From positions 372,001 through 436,000 of the forward strand of contig NC_064673.1 in assembly GCF_023278565.1 (NCBI RefSeq): a stretch of 64,000 nucleotides of DNA, read 5' to 3'. Position 1 is the stretch's first letter, and every line of letters starts with the position of its first letter. Under the pieces are notes generated by a model. The model was not told the DNA's origin, searched no databases, and saw only the letters and a program-made list of their open reading frames with translations. This document shows, one piece after another, positions 24,334 to 36,844 of the stretch. This stretch comes from Colletotrichum lupini (Eukaryota; Ascomycota; Sordariomycetes; Glomerellales; Glomerellaceae). The position numbers and the translations under genes were made by a program.

Positions 24334-27300
24334 TTAGGCCTTCTCAAAGGTTGTAGGAGTGCTGTTCCCCTTGGAGTGAGACAGACTGTAGGGTGCCTAT
24401 TGAACGTCAGTTTGTGTCATATGGACAGGCACGAGTGACTCACCAGAACCTGCTTGGCATTGCAGATTCGCCAGGCCATCTTTCTGACGTTGCCGTCGGC
24501 GGGCACGATGGCGGGGGCGAATTCGATACCAAACATTTGGTGGATGGCGTAGACGATTCTCTTGGCATACTTGCCATCGCGCTCGACGTGGCCGCCAAAG
24601 GGCTCGTCAACGGTGGTGGGCGCAATGTCGTGGTCACGGTCACAGCAGTTTTGCACAAGAGGCAGCAAGGCTTGCTCGACGGCCTTTTCGTACATGCCGT
24701 TGGCGTCAACCTCGACATCGTCCTCATCGAATTTGCCGATGCGGATCTCAAAGGGCTGCGAGATGGTCATGACGTGGTGGTTGCCGGCATGGTGGTACCG
24801 GAACTCAAAGACGCCCTGAGTCCACCACAGCCGATCGCCCTCAAAGATGACCTCGCCCTCGACAATGTCGGGATCCGACGCGTCCTGCTTTTGAGCCGGT
24901 CGATCGGGGATCAAGATGGCCTTGTCGGCGGTGGCCGCATCATAGCTGCCGGGAGTCGTAGGCACCCACCGGCCTAGAGACGGCACCTCTGTCGCTTCTC
25001 TGGAGCGGTTATCGGTAACCATGTAGAGACCAATCCAGTCCTTGCTGTCGTGCTTTGCGGGAGCGCGCCACTTAACTTTCAAAGGGGCGCCATATTCAAA
25101 GATCATGGTCTCGACACCGCGTTGGAATCGGGCCGTCAGACCCTCCTTGCCCGTGGCACGCTCATTGGCGGCTGATAGGCTTGAGGGGGTGCCTTCTACG
25201 GAGAGGGAATAGAGCTTAGGGTCTAGCCCAGCGAGATCCGGAGACAGGCGTGTGACGGTCAGACGAGCCGGGTACTTGTTGAACAGGGCCGAGGTGTCGC
25301 GGACGATCGTCTTGATGCCGGAAGCGAACTTGGGGCGCGCGGTATCGAGGAACTCCTCAATGAACTGTGCCGTGTCGTCAATCACCTTGTCGACACCGCG
25401 TTGCCAGCCCTGGACGGGCGGTGGCAGCGAACGTTTGATAAACTTGGTCAGGCCAGCCTCTTGACGAATGCCGCGACCATACGTCTTCTGCATGTGCGGC
25501 TTCTCAATAAAGTTGATGAAGCCCAACGTAAACAGCTGGCTGACAAGAGCCATGACGAAGATGGCTCTGCTCCATGTAATGAGGGCAGAGCCCCAGAGGC
25601 CAGCAGTGCCAAAGATGCGCTCGGGGTTGTTGAGGAAGCGGTAGATGGACTTGTATGTCAGCCTGGCGGTGGAGTCGTAAAAGAAGTCACCGTAGAACCA
25701 GCCAAACTCGCCGAGGGAGTCGTACACGCTGATGAATGTCCAGACCTGGAGGGAGACGAGGCCGGCTCCGACCACGTGCTTGAGGAGGACCCAGCCGTAC
25801 GCCCAGTCCTCTGGCGGCGAGTACATCTTCCAGCACGCGGCGATGAAGGATCCCGTGCACATGACAGAGCTCAAATGGTACATGCCCTTCCACTGATTCC
25901 ATGCCTCAGTGTGGCTCTCGCCGTACTTGAGGAAATGTCTCGTCCAGAACTTATTGCGGGACTGCCACGCGAGGATGGCACCCAGGCCGAGGTGATACCA
26001 CACGCGCCAGAACAGAGCGTGCAGTAAGAACAGGACTTGGTACACCGACGTCGATGGGGTCACAATGGTCAGGACGGCCATGTAGAAGCCGAGCAACAGA
26101 ACCGAGGTATCTGTGATGCGGAATAGGTCGAGGTTGTTCAAGCCGATCAGGTTGTGCACCTGCGCGGGCGCTTCGGGCGACGACTCCTGGACCGTGGCAG
26201 CCTGGTCACCCACGATTTCATCGTTGATGGCGACGAGCTCCGGCTGACCGGTAAGCGGCGTCGAGGCAGTGCGCTTACGCGGGGCAGGCGGGTTGTACGT
26301 CTTCTCAATGTGCGGGTTCTCAACAACGACGAGGAAGGCGAACTGGGCGAGATGGGCAATGATTGAGATGAAGAGGACCTCATAGCTCGCAGCCATCATG
26401 GAAATGCCGTAGTAGCCAGCGTAGCCAATGGAGTACATGGGGTGCGGGGCCATCTCAAAGACGCCGTCAAAGGTCAGCTCCTGGTCGACGAGGTAGAAAA
26501 AGTCGCCCCAGTACCAAGCGTAGTCCTTGACGACGCGGTGGGCATCCAGCTTGACCCAGAGATTGAAGAGGACCAAGAGGATGCCGATGGACCATCGTCC
26601 AAAACCGACAAAGGGGTTCTCGCCGGCGGGTGTGTGACCGCAGATCACGGCAAAGAGGCAGTAGGAGACAAAGTCACACATCAAGATCAGATCGACGACA
26701 CGGCGGAAGACTAGCCAGGTGTTGTACTCCATGGGGGCTTTCTCAAACTCGTAGTCCTCGGGGATCTTGGCCTCGAGCTCACGCTTCAACATGTTGTAGA
26801 GCCAAGGGCGGGGTTGTTTTCCCGACGAGGGGTGCTCAAAGAGCTTCCATCTCGCGGCCCACGTCTCCAGCCTGCGGTGGTTGGACTGGATGGTGAGGAG
26901 GTATCCAATGCCAATGTTGTACGAGGCTCGCCAGAAGAGGAAGACGAGCGCGAACAAGGGACGCTTCAGGTTGCCGGGCACAAAATAGGCCGCAACAATC
27001 TGGAGGGCGAGAATGGCCAAGACGAGCAAATCGGAGAGGTTCTTGGGCTGTCTCGGATCGAGCAGCTGCGACACCATGTCGTGCGTGGTGGGGACGGTGA
27101 AGACTAGGCGATTGTCAGTCGACAGCAAGTAAAGCACATCACCGCGAAACCCACCTGTGCCATCGGGAGTTCGACCAAACGTCTTGTTGGGCTTTTGCAG
27201 TGAGTCTTCAGACTGGTCGTCCGCGGCGGCTGAGGGGTTTAGACCATCCTCGCCGTTGCCAGCCGCGGACGTCCGCCTCTGGCGCTGACGCAGAGAGCCG

Positions 27301-27335
27301 ACATCACTTGCGAGGGGCGCGGCGGAAGAGCTCAT
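24334..27335 (-). CDS. CHO2: Phosphatidylethanolamine N-methyltransferase
   Basis: Three exons, 27335-27155, 27103-24444 and 24396-24334; 967 residues. The 51 bp first intron is in frame and could be missed by ORF callers, while the last exon encodes only 20 residues ([20 protein letters not shown]). Cho2 performs the first AdoMet-dependent methylation of phosphatidylethanolamine on the way to phosphatidylcholine in the ER. The protein has about ten hydrophobic membrane segments. Two methyltransferase repeats are visible: the first at about 229-330 ([41 protein letters not shown]) and the second at about 560-640 ([34 protein letters not shown]). The C-terminal ~330 residues are a soluble extension typical of filamentous fungi. 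Divergent from the next gene, with a shared 1.9 kb upstream region. Confidence 0.95.
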
Positions 27336-29278
27336 GCTAGGCCAAAGGGCAGGAGCAGCGTAGCAATCGACAATGCCGATGGAGGGGTTTAGGTTATTTT
27401 CACACGCAGGGGGGTCGGTAAGGGCGTTGTGCGATGATGATTCTGTTGCTCAGGCTGTCCATGAGCCGCCAGTGTCAAGGTTGACTTTTTGTGTGCGCGA
27501 GAAACGAGCAGGAGCAATGCAAGAAGAGCAAGAGTTCAGGCGAGGAGAGAGGAGGAGAGAAGACAGGCGAAGAGGCAAGACGTTGGGAAGAAGGACGACG
27601 TGGAAAGAACGTCACAGACAAGGGTTGAGGGTGCAGCTGGAGGTTTCCAATGGGAGGCAGCGTTGTGAGGAAGCACTGGGAAGGTACGGTACGGAGGCAC
27701 CTGCCGCACTTACACTGTACGACCAGCCCCACTAGTCCGGCGGGTTAGGTTTGGTTCCTGCTGATTTGGATTGGTTTGGATTGAGAAAGCCCGCCCGTCC
27801 CGCAACTGTTGAATTCGTCTTTACTCGCTACATTGTGCAAGTACCGTGGGGAATGAGAAAAGTACACTTGAACTTGGCATGTGATCCGTGGGCAGCCGCA
27901 ACACTGGAGTGGACATTGAAGTCGAGCATTTGAGCCGCCTGCGCGATTCAGCACCGGCAGGAGCTCTTGAAGATGGAAGGCACCAAGGGTCCAATGAGAG
28001 GTCCCACGGATGACATCCGATTACATTGCCTCAAAAGGTAGCTGCAATGAGCTACCTACCTCCGCAACATCTCGCGGCAGATACCTAGATCATTTGAACA
28101 AAGAAACTGGCCTGAAGCTTCTCACTAGCACTGTACAGACGGAGGTCAGACACCACTTGCACACGTGTGGTTACTGGTGGCCCTAAGCACCCCTGCGCAG
28201 GGTAAGGTGTTGAGAAAGAAAAATCCTTCAACCTTCCAGCGTCTTCCCTCTCGTTCGAGCGGGAAAGCGCGAATGCGGGAGATGCAGCAGCGCCTTCTTC
28301 GTGCCTGTATACCATTGGTACCTCAGGCAACCTGGACTGCAGAGCGACTTACCTTCCTCTACAAGTCTACAGCGTGAGCGCGCCACGCCTAGCACAGGTG
28401 CGGGGCTCTTGCCTACGGTTAGCGGAGCAGCGACCTAATCCCAACATGGTCTAGCGTCATGGTGCTTGAGCGCTTTAAGCGAGGGCCCTTTGACGCTCGG
28501 GCCAGCTAATGTACAAGCTCACTCGAGATCATGCACGTGCCGATAGGAGACCTCTCGACGATAAGCTTTGAGTCTGTCAACAAACATCACCGCACTTTGA
28601 CGACAGTTTCTCGAGTGATAATCAAGGTCAACGCTGTATCGAACTGGATGACGCACGACAGATCGATGGTGTGTAACATTGATCAAACCCGTTGCATCAG
28701 CAACACTTGAAGCGCAAGGCTTCACGAGCTCCAAGCGGAGCCAGCGAAGACGGGAAGAAGACCATGGACACAAGGAAACACCCTTCAGGAGGCACAACGA
28801 TGTAAACCCTTCCCATCAACGTCCCTTCACTCAAATCACGCGAATCCAAGCGCGCCACGCGTTTTGATTCTGTTGTCATGCTACCACAAGGCGACTGCTC
28901 GCGACCACTCATTCGCCAGGCGGCTCCCATGATTGAGGCATCCCTGGACGGCTGTCCGGGGTACGCCGGTCGTTTGCATGAACTTCTAGAATGACTACCA
29001 TCAAAACACAACCCACACCACCAAGGGCCCCTTCCTGGGATCGGGACCAAATCAAATTTGTCGCGTTTTTTTTTTCAGTGTTCATTTATATGCGCTTTTG
29101 CAAAATGGGTTGCCCAGCATCGTTCGGTAGTTGTATAAAGACGAGCCGGAAGAGTCACCGGCCCTCCTGCTCTGCTTTACAAGTGATTTGCTCGCAAACA
29201 GTCTATAGTGACTTGTATACATTCATTCCATATACACATACAACAAGCTCTTAATTAATTACAGCCTGACCGCACAAA
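27336..29278. other. Divergent promoter region between CHO2 and a small + strand gene
   Basis: 1.9 kb serving as upstream region for both genes. A purine-rich stretch (about 27500-27620) probably belongs to the CHO2 5' UTR. An inverted pair of AGGTAGCT/AGCTACCT elements lies at about 28036-28064 and GGTACCT at about 28317. No additional gene is supported. Confidence 0.45.
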
Positions 29279-29749
29279 ATGGCCCGCGAAACCCCGACGT
29301 CCTCCATCGCCGGCGACTCCAAGCCCCTCCCCAAACGCCCCGGCACCTCGGGCACGGAAAACCTCCTCCGGACGAACCGCCGCCAGGCCTCGGACAACTA
29401 CCAGCGCGCCCAGCGTGCCGAGCGAGCCTACCGCGCAAAGAAGCGAGCCACCGCCGCCCGCGCCGACCTCTCGGACGCCAAATCGCACTACGCCGAGTGC
29501 TTCAAGCACCTCAGCCGCGGCCTCGCCGTCACCTTCAGCGCCGTCAAATCGCTCCCCTACGTCTTTGACGAGCGCCAGGAGGCGAGCCGCCAAAAGGCAG
29601 AGGCCAAGAAGAAGCAGCGCGCCCTCGAGAAGAAGAAGAAGCTCGAGGAGAAGCTCGCGAGGGAGAACGCCCAGGCTGATGGCGCTGAGGGGGATGCCCC
29701 TGCGGACGGCGATGCCCCTGCTGCTGAGGAGGAGACGCCCGCTGCTTGA
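29279..29749 (+). CDS. Small charged helical protein of unknown function
   Basis: Single exon, 156 residues, ATG at 29279 in a CACAAAATGG context. The N-terminal 25 residues are Ser/Pro/Lys rich. Residues about 35-75 form a basic Ala/Arg/Lys-rich helix, followed by a more hydrophobic stretch (FKHLSRGLAVTFSAVKSLPY, 80-99). A strongly charged coiled-coil helix (QKAEAKKKQRALEKKKKLEE) and an acidic Ala/Asp/Glu-rich tail follow. No signal peptide or membrane segment. Codon choice is strongly C/G-ending, typical of expressed genes in this genome. I do not recognise the family. A long open frame on the opposite strand over the same bases is its mirror image. Confidence 0.8.
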   Translation: MARETPTSSIAGDSKPLPKRPGTSGTENLLRTNRRQASDNYQRAQRAERAYRAKKRATAARADLSDAKSHYAECFKHLSRGLAVTFSAVKSLPYVFDERQEASRQKAEAKKKQRALEKKKKLEEKLARENAQADGAEGDAPADGDAPAAEEETPAA

Positions 29750-30713
29750 TGGACTATCCGCAGAGTCGAGTCGATTACGTGGTTGAGGGGGATCAGAAAC
29801 TGAGGTCTTTGTGCAGAGGTTCCTAGAATGGGATCTCTGTGCGAAGGTCTTCCTCTTCTTCGCCGCTTGGAACTTGCTCTGCGACGGGATCCTCCGTTCG
29901 CGCCGGCGCGACAATGACAACGACAAACATCGACACAACAGCTTCATCACCAAATCGACCACCACTAGCCAGAGATGGCACTCGCTCGTTCTTCGCCCTC
30001 GCGGCACCCACACTCGCTATACTTCGTCTACACGACGCAAACCAACCAAACGACCCACCCCCTTTTCCTTTACTGTCTACTCATCTCCTATTGTTGTTTT
30101 TGAGTACACTTTTCACGGCCTTCAACGAGATAATGATGACGGAAACCAGCACGAGGACGGAAACTCTTCTATTAATATACACAGCATCTCTACATCCACG
30201 AGGAGTCTCGGCTATTCCGTGTTTACATCCGGCGTCTCGTTATTGGAAAAATGCTTGTTTTTTTGTAATCATCGTTTACTATCTTTATACTACTTTTCCT
30301 TTGTCTCAGTCTGTGTGCTTTTTGAGTTCGAGTTGTGGAAGAAAAGGGGCGGAAACGGAGTCGAGTCTGGGTTTCCCATCAGATACCTGCTTTGTATTAG
30401 TTACAGTATTTCAAATCATGGATGCTAAACGTCAGTTCCGTGATCTGTGAGTTTCGAATATCGGGGTCATCATGTGGTGGGTTCTTTCATCAAGCAATGT
30501 CCTCACACATACCCAGAGTCCCGTGAGATCATGTCTTTGCATTTTCCATGAAAGAGAAAATAAAAACGAGGGATGTAAAAAACTACCGTTATCCCCAAAG
30601 CGGATGCCAAATTTTTGTAAACCCGTATTGCCGTAGCCGTGTCTCCAGTAGTAGCATCAAAACATTCGTTACCGCCATCTTCATCCCCGTCATCACCACC
30701 CTCGACCAACAGC
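29750..30713. other. Tail-to-tail spacer
   Basis: 964 bp between the convergent small helical-protein gene and the eIF3g gene, rich in T and CT runs, consistent with two 3' UTRs. A 205-codon frame beginning at 29811 has no ATG at its start and no motif. Confidence 0.5.
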
Positions 30714-31771
30714 TTAAGCCGCCTTCTTGGCGAACTCGACTCTGAGAATCAAGTGCTTGAAACCGAAACCATCCATCTTGGCCGCGGCCTTGACGGCGTC
30801 GCCCCGGTCCGCAAAGCTGATGAAAGCAAAGCCCTTGGCCAGTCCCGTCTCCCTGTCCTTGGCGAGGAACACACGCGTGACGCGTCCGAAGCGCTCGAAC
30901 ATGTCGCGCAGCTCCTGCTCCTCTGCCATTTCCGAAACCTGTACACAATTGTCAGTATCACAGCTCTCAAGACCACCAGGACTCCTCCGTCGTCAAGGGG
31001 GGTACGCACGTTGGTGACACGCAGCGTGGCGAGGTCGTCCCGCTCGCCGTACTTGCTGCCTCCCATCCTATCACCCGCACCCGCGCCGCCAGTCGCGCCA
31101 GCTCGGAGCGCAGGCGGGACGTAGCTGCCCTTCTTGGCACCGGCACCGCCAGCACCTCCGGCGCCGCCAGCCGCGGGGGCGGGGTCGTCCGGCAAGCCCG
31201 CAGCGACGTCGGCGCCGTCGGCACCGACAGGCGCCATGGTGTCCTTGTAGGGACAGCGGGCCGTGAAATGCTCGCCGTTGCAGATACGGCACTTGACCTG
31301 CTTGTCCTTGAGCTTGTCCTTGAGGGCCTGGGCGCCGGGGTCCTCGCCCGCCTCCTTCTCGTCCTTGCGCCAGTTCGTGCTGGGGCGGAAGATGATGTTC
31401 TCGCCGACCGAGGTGGTGTCGGGAGCAGGGCCGGCCGGGTCCTTGGCGCTGAGGCCGAACTTGGACCACGTCTTGCGGTCGGCGACGCGCGGGTTCACCT
31501 TTTCGGTGTGCGTCGTGTAGCGGATGCGGCGGGTCATCTTCACCTTCTTGCCCTGGTCATTGTAGCGGAAGGTGATGATCGTCTTGGTGCCGTCCTTGTT
31601 GCTGATGGTCTGGGGCGCGGGGAGCTCGGTCGACGTCTCCTCGACGTCTTCGTCGTCGGCCCAGTCGTGCCTGAATGAGAGGGGTTAGCTAGCTGTCTTT
31701 TTTTTTTCTCCCTTTCGTTCGGACAAAGTTGTGTGCAGGAGTCGAGCGTACTTGGTCTTGGGCGTAGCCAT
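30714..31771 (-). CDS. TIF35: Eukaryotic translation initiation factor 3 subunit G
   Basis: Three exons, 31771-31752 (only 20 nt), 31670-31010 and 30938-30714; introns of 81 and 71 bp with clear GCTAAC/ACTGAC branch sites; 301 residues. eIF3g is part of the eIF3 complex on the 40S subunit, acting in scanning and reinitiation. The N-terminal half carries the conserved eIF3g region ([31 protein letters not shown]) and a zinc-knuckle-like motif C134-x2-C137-x3-H141-x4-C146. A Gly/Ala-rich linker is followed by a C-terminal RRM from about 219, with RNP2 LRVTNVS split by the second intron and RNP1 KGFAFISF. Length agrees with fungal eIF3g. The 20-nt first exon would be lost by simple ORF calling. 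Confidence 0.95.
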
Positions 31772-32438
31772 GTTGGGCAACCTTATCTTCTCGTATACGC
31801 TGTAATCGGATCCCGTTCTCGATATCGGTCGGATTCGTCAGAGGTTTGCAGTCCTGAAGCGGTTTGTCGCGGTGGTCAAATCGGTGGTGGGGTCTAGAAC
31901 TGGAGGAATTTTGATGTTGATTGATTTTCGTGGTGCGCCACCAGAGACGGTGTGGGGAAGATGGCGCTAAGCCCTTTTTGGTCTCGCAACCGTTACCTCA
32001 GCCTCAGCGGTCCGACACACATGCTGTCAAGGCCATCTCACACTCATTTCACTCTTCCCTTGATGTATCAAATGTTCTTCATATTGTACTGCCTCAGGGC
32101 ATAGTCTACTGCTACAAGTCATACACTGCGTCATCGGGCCCCTCGCAGGGAAATCTATCGCCTTTTCCCTTGTCATCCAAAACCAGCCGTGAGATGCACG
32201 TTCACCATTGAAAAAACACTCCGAATGCCGTCCAGATGGCATATCATCGGGAGGGCGCCTTTTTATCCATAAAACGCCGATTTGCGCAGCAAAGGGGTAT
32301 GACGCAAACAACAACAAACTAAAAGACATAGGAGATTCAACACCCGCGCCGCCATGGGCGGTTTTTATAGGCCATAGCCTGAAAGATAAGAAAAAAGATG
32401 TGGTCACATGAATCGAATCAAGGTGAATGACAGGTAGG
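31772..32438. other. eIF3g promoter and 3' flank of the PH-domain gene
   Basis: 667 bp between two minus-strand genes. No gene or RNA supported. Confidence 0.5.
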
Positions 32439-34862
32439 TCACGCTTTGGAATGAGAGCGTGCCTTTTGAGGGATGGGCGGCAGCGCGCAGTTTGGCGGCG
32501 GTGCCGGCGGAGGTCCTTCGACCAGCTGAGGCATGCTGCGTCTTCCCAAGACGACCTTGGAGTGGTCAACTCGGAGCTGCTTGCTCGACGGAGTAGGAGG
32601 TGTTATCGGGGCCCGCGGCATGGACCGAGGCGACACAGAGTCTGACTCGGGCAGCATCGGGAGCCCAGTGGCTACGTCCTCGCTCCGTGGCGAGTAGCTC
32701 ATGACAGAGTGTGCGCTGAGTCTCTGGGTGGCCCTCTGAGCCGGAGACTGGAACACAAACGACGACTGCGGACGGGGAGACGTGTGGGATGCTCCGCTCG
32801 ACGAGGCCGGAGATGGTGTCTTTGACGGGAGGATAAAGGTTCGGAGTCCCGGCGACAGAGGCGACCCCTCCAGCTGGTTCAGAGACGGCGAGCTGGCGTA
32901 CTTTCGCGGGCTGGTACGGATGGTGACCGTGACAGCCTGCTCCTTGGGGCAAAGACTTGTTTGCCGGGGAGGGAACTCCGCCATGCTATCGCGGCTCAGG
33001 TTCGGGCGCTCCCGTTCTTCTTCGCACACTTGCGAGAGTTCGGGGGCCTGCGCCGGAGACGCCGGCGATGGCTGATCCGCCACGATCGACAACGGGCGGG
33101 CCATGGCAAGTGCCGTTGGCGGGGGTTTACGGGCGATCCTAGAAATAGAGTCGCGGTTGCTCCTCGTCTGCTCGGGGCTCGACGAGGGGCTCTTGACGGC
33201 GCTGTAGCGCCTGCTCATGGGAACGCTAAAGTTGGCGGCCACATGCGCGAAGTCGGCCTCGGTATACGTGGACTGGGGTCGCGACATGGGAGAGCCGCGC
33301 AGCTCCAGATAGCCTGAAGTCTGCAGAGACTGTCTGCGGTCGAGGATGGCCGCGGCGTTGGGTCTGGGTCTCGCAGCAGGCAAGTCATGCTCTGCAGGAG
33401 GGAGGTCGTCTAGGTGGCTGCTGGCGAAGCTGTCGCGCACAGGGGAGCATGCGGGCGACGAGCCGGCCGAGGTAAGAAAGGTGCGCTGACCAGACGAGAT
33501 GTACGAAAGCCGGTTGGTGCTGTCACGCAGGCTCTCGAGCTGCCGGCCATCATGGGAGATGATACTATTGGTGGTGGAGATGTCGTCAATGGAGGGGTCG
33601 CGCGTCATCTCAGCGTCAATAATGGACTGGCGGCGGTCGTCCTCGTGAAGCCGGGCCTGCTCCAACTGAAGAGAAAAGTCTGGCGGCAGCACTCGCGAGA
33701 ACCTGTCGGGGTCCCGTACAACCAGGGTCCTTTGACTCGGCTGCCCGCGAAGCTGTACAATCTTGGGATCCGCCTTGGGCCGGCCCGTCTCCGAGAGGGT
33801 CTTCTTCCCGCCGAGCGACTCAATTTCCCGGCGCAGGATAGCGATCCAGGACTCCATCTCCTCGGCGCTCTCGAATACCATGAGGAAGTTGGCGGCGTGT
33901 CGCTTGTCGGCGGCGCGGAAAGGCAGGCGGGACAGCAGCCCGCGCGAGTCCGCCGAAGAGACACCGTTCGATTCCATAGCCGAGGAAACCTGAAGAACCC
34001 AGTGCTTGCCGGGAATCGCGTCGCTGACGAACGCGGCCGAGTCCTTGCTGAGGTGCAGCACCTTTTCCGGGAGGCGATCAAAGTTGCCTTCGCCGTTGTA
34101 CTGCAGCAGGTACCCGGACGTGCAGAGCACATAGATCTTGGACGTCCACTCGAGCCTAACGGTGGACAGCGTTCGCAGGTGCTTCCTCCGCACCTTCTCG
34201 ACGGCTCTGTCGGCGAGCTGCTCCTCAGCAAGCTCCGGGGTGAGGGCGAGGTGAGCCAAGTCCTCTCGGATGCTGACGCTGCCCTTGCGGTCGGTGAGAC
34301 GGAGGATCACATCGGCGGACGTCGTGGCCGTGGGAAGCTGGGCGTGTTTGATGGCTTGGGGGTATGCCTGGAACAGTGGTGGGGGGTCCCAGGTTGCGAG
34401 GTTGCCGCGAGATGACCTCGCGGGGGCGTTTTGTGGCTTGGTCCTTTCGGTAGTGGTGGGCCGTCTCTGGAGGGAAGCGTCGTTGAACGGCACATTGTTG
34501 GTGGCGACGGACGTCGGTCGTGATGAGTTTGTGCCGGATATGGCGACTTCGGATCGCATATAGGGCCAGTTGCTGATTTCCGCCAGCGAGGCGCGGATGC
34601 TATTGGGGCGACCCGTGTCAAAGTACGAGGCCGAGGGGTCGATTTCGCGGGACGCCTTTGCCCTGCCAAAGATGCTCCTCAGTCCCAGTCTCGAATCGCG
34701 CCTGCTAAGCCTGTGTTCGGAGCGCAGAGGAACGCGGTTCGACGAGTCTGCGGTGGCGGGTTCAACGGCGGGCGGTCGTGCTCTGCGGGACTGTGTTGCG
34801 CGGTACTGCAGCGTTTCCGCAAAGTTGGCAGCACTAGGGCTGTTTGGCTCGACATCGGCCAT
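32439..34862 (-). CDS. PH-domain protein
   Basis: Single-exon ORF of 807 residues from ATG at 34862 (MADVEPNSPS). Residues 1-180 are disordered and Ser/Arg rich. A conserved block around 180-235 (ADVILRLTDRKGSVSIREDL) leads into a PH domain at about 236-350: first strand VRLEWTSKIYVLCTSGYLLQ, middle KVLHLSKDSAAFVSDAIPGK, and the closing helix EEMESWIAILRREIESL with its invariant Trp. After the domain, about 450 residues of low-complexity Ser/Pro-rich sequence with many SP/TP and RxxS sites suggest phosphorylation. PH domains bind phosphoinositides or proteins at membranes; the partner here is unknown. The architecture, a single PH domain in a long disordered protein, is common among uncharacterised Pezizomycotina proteins. 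Confidence 0.85.
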   Translation of the reverse strand: MADVEPNSPSAANFAETLQYRATQSRRARPPAVEPATADSSNRVPLRSEHRLSRRDSRLGLRSIFGRAKASREIDPSASYFDTGRPNSIRASLAEISNWPYMRSEVAISGTNSSRPTSVATNNVPFNDASLQRRPTTTERTKPQNAPARSSRGNLATWDPPPLFQAYPQAIKHAQLPTATTSADVILRLTDRKGSVSIREDLAHLALTPELAEEQLADRAVEKVRRKHLRTLSTVRLEWTSKIYVLCTSGYLLQYNGEGNFDRLPEKVLHLSKDSAAFVSDAIPGKHWVLQVSSAMESNGVSSADSRGLLSRLPFRAADKRHAANFLMVFESAEEMESWIAILRREIESLGGKKTLSETGRPKADPKIVQLRGQPSQRTLVVRDPDRFSRVLPPDFSLQLEQARLHEDDRRQSIIDAEMTRDPSIDDISTTNSIISHDGRQLESLRDSTNRLSYISSGQRTFLTSAGSSPACSPVRDSFASSHLDDLPPAEHDLPAARPRPNAAAILDRRQSLQTSGYLELRGSPMSRPQSTYTEADFAHVAANFSVPMSRRYSAVKSPSSSPEQTRSNRDSISRIARKPPPTALAMARPLSIVADQPSPASPAQAPELSQVCEEERERPNLSRDSMAEFPPRQTSLCPKEQAVTVTIRTSPRKYASSPSLNQLEGSPLSPGLRTFILPSKTPSPASSSGASHTSPRPQSSFVFQSPAQRATQRLSAHSVMSYSPRSEDVATGLPMLPESDSVSPRSMPRAPITPPTPSSKQLRVDHSKVVLGRRSMPQLVEGPPPAPPPNCALPPIPQKARSHSKA

Positions 34863-36844
34863 GACGGGGTTTTTTGTGTTTTACCTAGCCAGACGTTGTC
34901 GAGAGAGAAGTGTCCCGTGGTGAGAGCGCGGGCGGTGACGTGAGTATAAGACAGCTGGAGTGAAAGGCGAGAATGCGCATGGGCATAACAGAAGACGATG
35001 GGTGGATTTGGCAGTGCGAGTGGTAGAGCTCGGTAGGCATAAGAAACAATTGAACTGTTGGCAGGGTTTTGAAGTGGAACCTTTTGAACCCCGGCAACAG
35101 TCCGTCGGGGGGTGGGTTTGGAAACGATGAAGGTCTGATGAGAAGGATGTTGTGAGGGGAGACCCAAAGAGGCGAGCGAGAGATGAGTGTGTGATATCTC
35201 GTTTTCTTGCAAGGCGGCGTGTCCGATATGAGCGTGTAAGACGGTACTATTGCAAGTAGACGCGGCGCGGCGGGAGGCTGAAAGCTGGAGGCTGGCTTGT
35301 ACTCTTTGGTGTCGACAGAAAGAAGCAATTCACAGAACTGTGTTGTTGGTGGTTGGTTGAGATGGAAGTTGGTGGTGGGTACGAAGTTGTCGGACTGAGA
35401 GAGGGCCTGCCTAACCGGGCCAGCTGCACCAAAGGGGGTCAGAATGGCAGATGGGGAAGAGAAGAGAAATAAAACGAGGCATCACCCGCGAAAAGCAGGA
35501 AATGGGAGGGCATTCGGGCGATAGTAATAATAACAACAATAACAACAATGGGGGAGGGGGACATTGACCACCTGCGGATGGATGTGCGGTGCAGCGTGGG
35601 TACCCGCGGTACCTGATGGAGTACAACGCTACAAGTGCAAGTGAGCTCGGCCACTAGGCCAGGCAGGTGGATTTTACTTTGCCGTTAGGGGAGCTGCTAG
35701 CCCAGCACAGGCGCACCCCGCCTACCTAGTCATGCTGCGTAGGTACCTGCTCAGGCGCAGGCATCACAGGCGCAAGCGCACCCGCTGCACACTGCACTGC
35801 ACTTCCTTCCCTGCCCGTGGTCTGCAAGATACGTACCCTCAATCGTTTCCACCTCAGTCCTCAGGTTTCTGAAGATTGCCTGCCTTACCTACCTACAACT
35901 TGGGTACCTATTTTCGATCACCTATCAGCCTCAACTTGCTCAACACGCTGACTTTCAGTACCTACTATGCCAGCATGCTCCTCTGCTCGCCCGCTTTGGC
36001 ATCTGATGACGAGGGAGGGAGAGACGCCGAGAAGACGGCGCGTCCGCCGTCCCACCTCAGCATCTTCCTACGTCCAGGCTGGCAAGCTGGGAGCTGGGAG
36101 CCGGAGCTTGGGGAGCGCTGGACCCCGTCAATAACCTCCTTGAACCTTGCCCATCCTGACATCCTTACAGATACCCTTTTCTTTCTTCCTTGGACCTTGG
36201 TGACCCCTTGCTTCGCGGGCCCCCGGCAATACGTCCAATCATTCAGCCCCGTCCCGTCCCATGTAGCGAGCCCTGCACAGCGGAAGCGGAAGCAAAGGGC
36301 AGACATATTCGGGCCTCGGACGCTCTGTAGTCATAGGCTGCTGCGTGAGTACGAACTACAGAGTACAGATACAGACTCTACACCTATACAGTAGCCCCGG
36401 CAATGAGCAGAGGGATGGATTTCAGTCGCACACCTTGGCCACATTCGGCACTCTCGGACAGGGGGCCACTCGGGGACCAACGAAGCTGGGCCCTGGGAGG
36501 CGGGAAAAGGGAGTGAAAACTCTTCAAATTGACAATTAGCTGGCAACAAGAGCAAGCGAGCAACAGTGCTGGTGCTGAGTGGCAGAGTGCAGCCTGTGCA
36601 GGACTACTCCGTACGGATTACTACAGCATTGGCGAGTCACTCTTTTGCATCCTGACCGGCACCCATGAACACTGGCAAGTTGCAACTGAGATGGCCTCTT
36701 CTCCTTTGGGATCCCCTGATGCCCGAATCCATCTTGGGGTCGTGTGCCCGCCGCGTTCGCGAACCCCTGGTCGATACTACCCAGAGAAATCTCTTGTTTG
36801 GGGCCGGACGGCAAATGAAAGCCTCTAAGTACCTTGTTATCGAA
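34863..36844. other. Upstream region of the PH-domain gene, bordering a RIP block
   Basis: 2.0 kb without a supported gene. It includes a trinucleotide-like ATAATAATAACAACAATAAC run at about 35523-35548 and a cluster of GGTACCT/TAGGTA elements (35608, 35741, 35884-35911). Open frames up to 177 codons on both strands are unmotivated. The right edge is the abrupt transition to AT-rich DNA at about 36845. Confidence 0.45.

Noticed and set aside
29255..30013. 252-codon minus-strand open frame, Arg/Leu rich
   Set aside because: It is the complementary shadow of the G+C-biased plus-strand small-protein gene and lacks an ATG start context or motif.
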